Below, one piece after another: positions 39,641-48,518 of a stretch of 64,000 bases of DNA. The notes under the pieces are model-generated. The model was not told the origin of the DNA, searched no databases, and saw only the letters and a list, made by a program, of their open reading frames with translations. This DNA comes from Taenia hydatigena (Eukaryota > Platyhelminthes > Cestoda > Cyclophyllidea > Taeniidae). The stretch is from positions 386,287 through 450,286 of the forward strand of contig JADWOT020000009.1 of the NCBI GenBank assembly GCA_036345935.2, written 5' to 3'. A program made the translations under genes and the position numbers. The number at the start of each line of letters is the position of its first letter. Position 1 is the first letter of the stretch.

Positions 39641-39646
39641 TTTAAT
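39641..39646 (-). terminator. Candidate poly(A) signal ATTAAA for the farnesyltransferase gene
   Basis: TTTAAT on the plus strand reads ATTAAA on the minus strand, about 300 nt past the FNTB stop. It lies inside the 3' UTR of the convergent CHD gene, so the two transcripts may overlap. No AATAAA was seen on the minus strand closer to the stop. Confidence 0.3.
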
Positions 39647-39773
39647 TTTACCCTACCGCTGCTCCAACCCTCGTTACTCCCTCGTGTAGTCGTCTTTTTT
39701 TGCTGCGTGCGAGTTTGTTTTCCCCTCGCCCAATCCCTTCGTTTTCTTCCCCCAAATTCCCTTCTATCGCGCT

Positions 39774-39779
39774 AATAAA
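39774..39779 (+). terminator. Poly(A) signal AATAAA of the CHD gene
   Basis: AATAAA lies 441 nt after the CHD stop codon, in pyrimidine-rich 3' UTR-like sequence, and is followed by T-rich sequence. The converging FNTB stop codon is 168 nt further on. Confidence 0.6.
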
Positions 39780-39946
39780 CCTCCTGTATTGCGCTCCCCT
39801 CCTACACACACTAAAATGTAACACATACCTATATAACTGCTAATACTACTACTAATATTAATACCTCTGTGTTCGACCCCCGAGGGTAACTTGGGGCAAG
39901 GTGTGCAAAAGAGCTTGTCATATGCTTTCTGTGGATGTGGATCACA

Positions 39947-42900
39947 TCATGGAGAGGTACAGATGTTTGATAGATGGTCTATGGGCTCGTAGGCTCCCTG
40001 GACGGCCCCATCATCGGTTTCGCTATCGTCATCACAGGTTGCCTGTTTGAAAGAGACTCTGTTGGCAGCCTCGGTGGCGCGCTGAGCAGCTACCCCGCGT
40101 TCTACACCGGAGTCGATGAGACTGAAGTAGGTTTTAGCAAAGACTGCGGCGTCGAGAACGACATTGAGGGAGGGGTCGATGTCGGCTAACTCATTGCCCC
40201 ATTGGGCGCCAGCGACGTCGCGTGAGGGGACAGGAGGAAAGGGCGTGTCGGAGAGGATAGTTGAGTTGGCGCCAGGGGTGCGAGGGGAGTGCTGGGCCAC
40301 GGAGAGACCGCTAAGGGCATAGCAAGTGTGATAGGGATCGACATTCTTGCCCGGCTTATCGAAGAGGCCACCTCCGCTGGTATCAATAATTGACATGTGG
40401 TTGTTTGGAACTGAGAGACCTGGACGAGTGTAATGAACCTTCTGACAGCAGAGTAGGACATATTCCTGAAGGTTGGGAAATTATTTAAAAAATTTCACGA
40501 GAGGAAAAAAGTCAATTTAGGATAGGGTCATGTCGACATTTCAATAAAAGCATTTCTTTGCAAAAAAGTTCATTTGTCAAAAGAGTCCCGTCAAAAGTTG
40601 TTTCGAACTGTGTACTTGTAAACGACCGGCTGCGTTAGTTGATCAAACACGTCTGGAAGAATTCGTCCTCCGTTTAGCTACGAATTACTGTAACATAATT
40701 GGGCATCCAAAGATGGCAAATATCGGCAGATATATCAAAAAGGCTATAAAGGTCCTCAATTCACTTTACATCAAGTTAAAGAGCTGGCAAGCTGAATAGT
40801 CTACACGAAATTCGAGGGCGGGGGCGAATTTATGAAACCACTTTCACAGAAGAGTATTCTACTCAAATCATCAACCATTATTAGATGGTCTCTTCGAGCC
40901 GTTGGACATGTCCTCACAACAATTTGTCTGGTATCAGCATGAAGTGGAAACACGGCGGATTTATAATCAAGGGCCAGAAAAAGGCTTTCAAAAGGGACCT
41001 TCTCACTCAGGCAATCACACAGCGAATCGTGCCTCTTTTCGTAAAAAAAGCGTCTTAGGCTGTGTGCGAAGACGCATTTATGATGGCCTACCGGTAATGT
41101 TAACAATTTACTTAAAATCACCAAAGGGAAAACCCAACTCCTCAAAATCGGCACCTACTTGCAATGCAGACGTATCGAACAGCGCCATCTCTGGGGCATT
41201 AGCAGTAGCAGTATCGCCGCGAAGGACCTGCTCCACCAATGGAAAGATAGCGCCCACCCAGAAGGAATAGCAACTGTCTACTAGTTTGTGTGTTCGACCC
41301 TATGCGATAGAAGGAGAAAAAGAGAGGTATGGATCAGCAAAAGCTATGATGGCGCTTGCGTACATTCACAAAAGCCTTCCAAATATTCAATTCTCCTTTA
41401 TAAAGTTAATACAGATCCAATAAATATGCCAAGGATATCAAATAAAAAGGTAGGCTTGTACCGATATTCAAATAAACCTCGTAGATAGCGGCGAAGTGAA
41501 GGATTGACAAGTTGGTAATAGAAGAGATATTGTTCAACAGGCAGATGGCCAGGTGAATAGGTAAAACAACAGAAGTGCAGGGTGACAGACAAGTTGCTGG
41601 ATTACGTGATAGAGATAAACTCATAGAGGGGTGTTAGAAAGATAACAAGGTGGACGAATGTATACCTTCCAAAAAGTGGATGTTGACCACACCACATTAG
41701 ACCTGTTTCATTTGCTGGGACACAAACTTCCACACTCTCAAACAACCTACTCCTCAAGTAACCTTATGAGGCCTAAGAGCATAAGTAACTGTCTTCATCT
41801 GGCACCATAGGTGACATGAGTAGTGAATTTAAGGCAGCCGCAAGGACGAAGCAACGACCCTAGGTCAATATTGCACTTTAACAAGAAGGACCTTTGGAAA
41901 CAACTCATGAATTTCAAGGGCCTTCAATCACTATGGCTCTTCCATTGGTGAACTGCACAGAAACACCGCATAAGAATGAATGCCATCGTGCAAAGAGAGC
42001 AAACTCACTATCCTTGTTACATTCCTCCCAGCCCTTTATCTGGATTATTTCCGACATCTTATAACGGAGGATGTTACAAAACCACCCTTCACTTCATTAC
42101 CACTTTACAGCTGAAGTACGTCTCCGACAAGTTAGCATACTTTTCTTAACTCCTCCAGTCATCCATAGCCAACGATAAACGCCTATGGTAACCAGCTGAT
42201 CTATTGGGACCCAGGACCCATTGTGAAAGCATCTATAAAACCCATCAAATTTGGCAAAGGGTATTCAGGACTCTAGCATCTAAGATTCTACTTTCCATAT
42301 GAACAATCAACGTTTTGAGAAATGTGAAGAGGATACGAAGGACGACAATGTGGAAGCATCACTCTTCCATCGTACACCACACTGTAGGAGCCTTCTGATA
42401 GCCACATTTTGGACCACGATATTTGTGCGTCATTCTGCAAGGGTCACACTTTCTTCTAACTTATCCGCTGCACCTGTCTGTTCACGAAGAGGAAGTTTCC
42501 TTTACACACCTCCCACTTGTACCGAGGCGAGCCGAAATCTACCTAACCCGCAGGGGTTTGGTCTTTACACAGTGAGTAAGGCAAAGTCAGCATCCCATCT
42601 TACGTGAAAACACAAAGATAGCACAGGTCTTAAATATGTGGATTGAGTAGTGGGTAAAAACTCAATTAACAAATAGATTCGTTTAAGTAGAGAAGATCGC
42701 AATACCAGCCAGTCAGTCATAAAATGCTCTAAAGTGCATGCTACTTTTTTGCAATGACAGACAGACAAACCTGAAAGCCGCCCTCGGTGGGCATTTGACG
42801 ATGTGCAGCCCAACGAAGGAGACGCGGAACATCAACTAGGTAGATGGCATCGAGGAGATAGAGGGCCGCAAAAGCACAAAAAGAGTAGCCACCGTGTGCC

Positions 42901-45900
42901 TCCAGGCCTGGCTGTCCACCAAAGCCGCCCTCATATGTCTACGAAGAAGAGAGCAATTTGTTTAGCTGGCACTAAGACGACAATGTGATTTATTAAAAGT
43001 AGTAAACCAATAATATAACAGATAGGAAAATCAAGATGACGGCGACGACAATGGTAACTATCCACTCGTAGCTTCAGCACAAAAACATTCAGCTTTTATA
43101 TACATACAAATCTGACATAACTTCCATCAAAACAGATGCTAAAGTTAAAGAATTGCTTCATTACCTACGCTAATTTACATTGTCAAGAAAGGGGACCAGG
43201 ATTATATTAGCATTAGTCGGCATTCTGTGACGCCAAAGGGATTCAAAGTTGCGGCAGGATTACAGAATATAAGGAAAAAAACCTCACCAACTTCTTTTGC
43301 TACCTCACATACTGCATTTGTTTAAATAACGGATGATGGTTCGGGAAAATTGTAACCAATGCGGAGAGGCGAGGATGGAGAAGAGAAGAAACCATTTGTC
43401 TATCTTCTTAAGTACTATTTCGAAATAATTTGGCATTAAGGTAGGTTACGCCGAACTTCTATGAATTCGCTTTCATTTTGATGTAGGAACTTGCCGACAT
43501 CTTCAAAATAAACAGAGCGGTTGACAGAGAGTTTTGTAATTACTACGCCTCGTAGGCACATACTTTGATAAACATAATGCCATTATGGACTAGAGCATTG
43601 GTAGATCCACCACCAACATTCAGCTGCCCTACAACTCAATTGAGTGCTATTCATTCTGGTATCGAAAGGTGGCTACAGATCTGCATCTTCATTTCACGTG
43701 GTTGTAATTGCATTTGATCAAGTATCCGGGGCACTTTAAAACTGTAACACCATCATACCCATCATAAATCACCCATAGACAGGTTTACGAGGAAAAACTA
43801 ATAATCTAAACAAAGACATACAGCAAAGGAGACAAGTCTGCGCTCGTGGCACGCGCTTCTTGGACACGTTTTCCCGACCTACTAGACGAAAATGAACCTT
43901 CGAACAAAAAAAAACAATAAAGCAAGGACGAAAGAAAGGGTCACGATAGGTAAAATGACCCGATGGTTGAGATGAGACAATGCGAGGAAGTGAGGAGTGA
44001 GCACTACTCTAGGTCAGCTGCAATTAAAGGTTGCATGCGTCGCTTGATATTAGTCAACCTTATGTATACAAAATTTACTGAGCAAATAGCACCGTATGGC
44101 AACGAGTCCTGCTTCAAAACCACGATTTGCACACCCGCAAGAGGCCAGAATCAGCAGTCAATAGTCCAGACAGATAGGCAACTTTCACACACCAAAATGT
44201 GCCTCGGATTTTTAAGCGATAATCAGTTGAAAGAGATAGATGCATTGAGTCAATGGCGCGCCCTCAATGAGTAGTAGAATGGAGTCATGATGTAATCGTT
44301 TTCACATCTTTAAGAAGGACGTGATGTGTGCCTATCCAGTAAATGCTATACAATAAGCAGTCAATCAGTTTTCTGGGGGTGCAAAAAATTGAGGTGGAAT
44401 CAAACGCCATTATTTTAAAAGGTCTTTCAATTAACTCATTCAATCATAACTAAATGACAAAAGAGAACGCGTTATATAACCGGTTTGTACTAATAATATG
44501 TGCTCAATTGAAAAGAGTAGTGCGATGCGTATCAGAAGCAGAGATTCAAGGTGCAGGATATGTATCGGGCGCCTAGACAGCGACAAAATCAACCACGTCT
44601 TCGAAGTAATGTACAGATTGTAGTGGATGTGCATGGTTAAACAAAGAAACGGTGCATGACAGAGCTGGAGCAAGCAAACAGCACAATACATTCAAGGCTT
44701 AAACCAAGCAGCTAAAATTTAATTAGTAAACGTTTATCCAAAGCCTACACAAAATTGGCATGACAAATTTCAGACTCCTTTACGAAAAGTCATAGAAGTC
44801 ACCATTCACTTTGTTCGTTCGGTAGGTGAATACATCCTGCACAATTTTTTGTAACGAATAACATGCTGCTAAGTTTCGAAACCCAGTGCGATTAGGTACA
44901 CCAGATGGTAACCTCTGAACCACTGGGAAACTACCAAATCAGCTCAACTAGCTTAAACGGCCGTGAGCGTAAAAATGCGACTAGAACATGATTAAAAGGC
45001 AAAAGTGGGCGTTAAAAAGGCCGTTTAAGTCCGCTTAAAATAAGCTACATTACTACAAAGTCTAAGACCCAAAGACGACCCGGCCAAAAACTACAAATTC
45101 AACTCAAATATTCCGAAAAAGGAAGCACCCACAGCTACAAAGAGAACTGACTTTAACAAACCTGACATCGAGCAATCCACTCCGCCGTTCCCTGAAAAAT
45201 ATCTTGCCGAGATTTGAGCACTCCAGTGATGGAAGCTGTCGCTACGGCGCAGTAGGCCCCACGTACGTCCACTTCCCCACCGTGATGCATCACGAAAGAG
45301 CCATCGGGCTGGCGAAGTGAAATCAACCAGTCACCCAAAGCTTGGCGATCGATAACATCTAAGGCATCGGCAGAGAGCAGCGAAGCCAGGCAATTCACTG
45401 CACCATAGGTCGGAGCCAAATGTGCTAGCTGGTAAGGTCCACCTGCGAATCCCCCTTTCTCATGTTGACAACTCTTCATTAGATTGACTATCCCGATTTT
45501 AACTTTGTCTGAAAGCTGATAACACAGGAGACGCAAGGAATGAACCATCCAATAGGCGAGCCAAGGCTGACTGGCATCGAGGTGTTCAATGCTTTCTGGG
45601 AGATCAACCAAACGCTTAGTTAGGTAATTTAGATGCTCCATTTTGAAAAGACGCATCGCCGTTTCGCCCCACTTTTCGAGTTTTTCACAGTAGGCTTTCT
45701 TCACTAATGCCTCGGTGCTACACTGATCCTTCTCAGTTTTCGTTTTCGGGTCGTTACGTACGAGGTGTTGACGTAGGTGAAACATGAAAGTACGGTCCAT
45801 TCGGCTGGTTTCGCACGTTTCCACTAAACGCCAAATCAAGCCGCGGCAGACAGAGCTAACGAAAGACAAATTGGGGAACCAATAAAGTAATGAAAATCGT

Positions 45901-45935
45901 ATTAAAATCAACCAACCACGATCGAGGTTAAGCAT
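39947..45935 (-). CDS. FNTB: Protein farnesyltransferase subunit beta, 4 coding exons
   Basis: Catalytic beta subunit of the cytosolic FTase heterodimer, which transfers farnesyl from farnesyl diphosphate to CaaX-box cysteines. Minus-strand exons: 45935-45162, 42938-42771, 41299-41159, 40465-39947; all junctions are phase 0 with GT..AG borders, giving up to 533 aa. Zinc ligands are D322 and C324 (LVDSCYSFW) and H407 (DPYHTCYALSG). Substrate-site motifs include GGEVDVRGAYC, GLEAHGGYSFC and GRTHKLVD. Alpha-alpha barrel repeats (LDASQPWLAYW, LRQPDGSF) are clear. The start is uncertain: ATG 45935 gives an atypical hydrophobic leader, while ATG 45800 (MDRTFMF, 488 aa) fits the family better. There is an insertion between the CCQ motif and GGGLFDKPGK, and an acidic C-terminal tail as in other FNTBs. 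The introns (693, 1471 and 2223 nt) hold no gene I recognise. Confidence 0.93.
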
Positions 45936-46166
45936 TGCCGATGATGCAAATTATTGCAGAATTAACAATGAGGTATAAAAGTAAAAAAATGTTTTCATAA
46001 TTCCAGTCAAAAGAAAACTAAAAACTTAGCAGAGATTCCATGCATATTTGAGAGAGCATGCTGTGTTAAAAAACGCATGATTATATTATGAGAGTAGTTC
46101 TGTAGGTACCCAAATCCTTTACTCATGCAAAGGAGGTCATTTAATCATGATGGAAAAGAAAGCTAC
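45936..46166. other. Short intergenic gap upstream of FNTB
   Basis: AT-rich sequence between the FNTB 5' end and the first LTR. It probably contains the FNTB promoter or a 5' exon; no clear minus-strand TATA box was found. Confidence 0.4.
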
Positions 46167-46243
46167 TGTAGCGTCCCGAGGCTCTCTTAAGGCAGGGTAG
46201 AATGCATATATTCACCGGACAGAGGGAAATAGGCTGCTGGCAT

Positions 46244-46430
46244 TGTAGCGTCCCGAGGCTCCCTTAAGGCAAAAGAAGGCAAAGTGTCGGGGTAGAATAC
46301 ATATATTTACCGGATAGAGGGGAAAATATACTGCTGGCATGGCCCGGAGGCCAGCCCACGCAGCTAAGGCAATATGGCCACCTCTGTGACCTTGACAGAA
46401 ATCGGCAGCACAAACAGATAAAGCACTACA
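46244..46430 (-). repeat. 3' LTR of the TRIM-like element
   Basis: 187 bp, downstream LTR in the element's minus orientation. It contains a GGCC..GGCC hairpin (46340-46353) and an AT-rich ATATAT-type motif that recurs in the other family members. Confidence 0.88.
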
Positions 46431-46433
46431 TTG

Positions 46434-46448
46434 CCCCTCTCCTCTTTC
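46434..46448 (-). other. Polypurine tract of the TRIM-like element
   Basis: On the minus strand this reads GAAAGAGGAGAGGGG and ends 3 nt before the 3' LTR. This is the position and composition of a plus-strand primer for reverse transcription, and it fixes the element's orientation. Confidence 0.8.
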
Positions 46449-46942
46449 GAGCGTCGTCCCCGACGCGCCCCCTGGTACACCTCCCGCGTCAGCCATCACA
46501 ACATACTCAGTGCTGCAACAAGCACCCACGAGCTAACCATGCCAGTCGCCGACATTCGACGCGATTGAGGCGATGCTTGACACCGACGTCAGTGATCCCT
46601 CTTGACAGTGCATTGCACCTCGAGTTTCGTTTGGCCTGGAAACAAAGTCCAGAATAAGTGGTTCTGCCGACCATCAGTATGTCCGTAGGGGGGCGTTAGC
46701 ACGCCAATCTCCTTAAGCAAGTATAATAGGGGTAATCTTCGAAACGAAACTTCCCAGGTGGTCCATGGCTAGTGTCGCTTCAGTTGTTGATAGCTTTCTT
46801 GTAGAACACGGAGAAGGGGTAAATGCCGGAGGTGGACGTCGTTCGTGGCCCATCCGTAGCGCATGCACTTCTTTCGCACCGCTGCAACATGCCGTAGGCG
46901 GTAGAGATAGGGATAAAATCCCTATAGAGTCGGGTCCGCTTT

Positions 46943-46954
46943 CCGCTGCTACCA
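46943..46954 (-). other. Primer binding site, complementary to initiator tRNA-Met
   Basis: One nucleotide after the 5' LTR the minus strand reads TGGTAGCAGCGG. Animal initiator tRNA-Met ends in CUGCUACCA, so the first nine bases pair perfectly. Confidence 0.75.
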
Positions 46955-46955
46955 A

Positions 46956-47142
46956 TGTAGCGTCCCGAGGCTCCCTTAAGGCAAAAGAAGGCAAAGTGTC
47001 GGGGTAGAATACATATATTCACCGGACAGAGGGGAAAATATACTGCTGGCATGGCCCGGAGGCCAGCCCACGCAGCTAAGGCAATATGGCCACCTCTGTG
47101 ACCTTGACAGAAATCGGCAGCACAAACAGATAAAGCACTACA
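46956..47142 (-). repeat. 5' LTR of the TRIM-like element
   Basis: 187 bp, about 98.9% identical to the other LTR (two C/T differences near 46.31 and 47.02 kb), indicating a recent insertion. Confidence 0.88.
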
Positions 47143-47514
47143 GGCATGGCCCGGAGGCCAGCCCACGCAGCTAGGGCGGTACGACCACCTCTGTATCCTT
47201 GACAGAAACCGACAGTTCTAACAAACAAAGTACTACACTACTGTGGGGACAATGGCCCGGTCCATAGGAAAGGCAGTCAAGTGGGGGTGCTATTGCGAAG
47301 GTGTGAGAAGCTCTTAAGACCAAGGAATCAGAGAAACAATAATCAAAATTTTATCCTATTTTTTGGGCCTAATACGTCTAATTGAAGCCTATGCAAAGGT
47401 TTAAAAGCGAAGGGGATGAAAAGGGTATTTAAAAATGCGAGACAAGAAAACTTCTGGCTTCATGTACGATGGGGATATTAGCCCTGCTGTATCTTTCTAT
47501 TCCCAAACCCTAAA

Positions 47515-47700
47515 CATAGCGTCTTGAGGCTCCCTCAAAGGCAAAAGAAGGCAGAATGTCAGGGTAGAATACATATATTCAACGGGCGGAGGGAAATAAG
47601 CTGCTGGCATGGCCCGGAGGCCAGCCCACACAGCTAGAGCAATGCGGCCCCCTCGTTGACCTTGGCCAAAACCAGTAGTTCTAACAAACAAAGCACTGCA
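47515..47700 (-). repeat. Solo LTR of the same family, with 5-bp target duplication
   Basis: 186 bp, full length and diverged from the TRIM LTR by scattered substitutions. CTAAA lies directly before (47510-47514) and after (47701-47705) it. A single LTR with an intact target duplication is the footprint of LTR-LTR recombination. Confidence 0.9.
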
Positions 47701-47705
47701 CTAAA

Positions 47706-48518
47706 AGCTAGAAGAGGGCATCATAAGCGCGCAGTAGGTACTGTGCCAAAAGAGGAACTGGATCGGGAATATTTCGAACGCTATTAAAACGTGTATTTAG
47801 TACATTGACAACACCTATTGTTTTTTTGGAAAGCAAACGTTCAGTACAGTAATACTTTATCAAATCATTTTAAATCATTACTACATGCCAGCATAAAAAT
47901 ATAGATTCTTAAAAATGCTTGCTAGTGATCATAGTAAATTTTAAGCAATCTTGACCACATTCAAAGTTTTTTTGCAGTGACTTTATATACGCTACGTGGA
48001 ATACCTTATGCTTATTAAAAAGCCACTAAATTTTATTTTACTTATGCCGCGAAATACGCGTCGGGTTCTTTTCATGGAGCGTGACTTGGCGTTGCGTCGG
48101 ATGCATTTGAATTATTATGTTTATCTCAAACTACCTTTCTGCTTTATCTCCCGTTTTCTGGCCCTTTTTCTTGCTTATCAGTTGTTTGCGTTGCGCATTT
48201 ATGTGATCATCGTGTCCCTATAGCAGGTTGGAGTCCCTGGGGCATCTCTACGCTTTTATACTCCTTTGAGTATACACCTGTTCTCTTATTTGCATTGTAT
48301 TATTCGATATCTATCCGTTTGTATGGTCGTTTATGACGATTGTCCCCTTGAAATAACATCAAACGTCGGCCATCGAATGCCTAGTGCAATTTCTATTTCG
48401 TATGGGCGTCTAAGCTGTTGTTATATCATGCCGGTTATATACCATTTATAATCCTATTGGTGGGCCATCTTCAGTTGACCATCAAGGGTGTACTTAGTTG
48501 TTATTCGTCCCTACTCAG
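47706..48518. other. Region upstream of the first recognised NAF1 exon
   Basis: AT-rich with no domain-bearing frame. The true first exon and promoter of NAF1 may lie here; the 47996-48223 plus frame (75 codons) has no family resemblance that I can recognise. Confidence 0.4.

Larger units (their letters stand above)
46244..47142 (-). mobile_element. Complete TRIM-like LTR retroelement (899 bp, non-autonomous)
   Basis: Two 187-bp direct repeats (46244-46430 and 46956-47142) differ at only two positions that I can see. They flank a 525-bp internal region without a usable gag/pol frame. The repeats begin TGTAG and end CTACA, as LTRs do. A 5-bp target duplication GGCAT lies at 46239-46243 and 47143-47147. 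The PBS and PPT positions show that the element reads on the minus strand. Terminal-repeat retrotransposons in miniature are known from plants and have been reported from taeniid tapeworms; whether this is the same family needs a sequence search. It must be mobilised by enzymes encoded elsewhere. Confidence 0.9.
46167..47237 (-). repeat. Older solo LTR, interrupted by a younger element of the same family
   Basis: The halves 46167-46243 and 47148-47237 together make one LTR about 167 bp long that aligns with the 187-bp LTRs of the inserted element. It begins TGTAGCG and ends CTACA on the plus strand. It carries internal substitutions and a deletion of about 20 bp, so it is older than the insert. 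CTAC flanks both outer ends (46163-46166 and 47238-47241), a possible 4-bp remnant of its own target duplication. Confidence 0.85.

Noticed and set aside
39947..39958. Farnesyltransferase beta itself ends in Cys-Thr-Ser-Pro, with cysteine at the CaaX position
   Set aside because: The middle residues are not aliphatic and proline is not an accepted final residue, so self-farnesylation is not supported.
46713..47166. Minus-strand frames of 93-128 codons within the TRIM-like element, a possible gag remnant
   Set aside because: They start inside the LTR, contain no zinc knuckle, protease or RT motif, and are short; the element is better described as non-coding.
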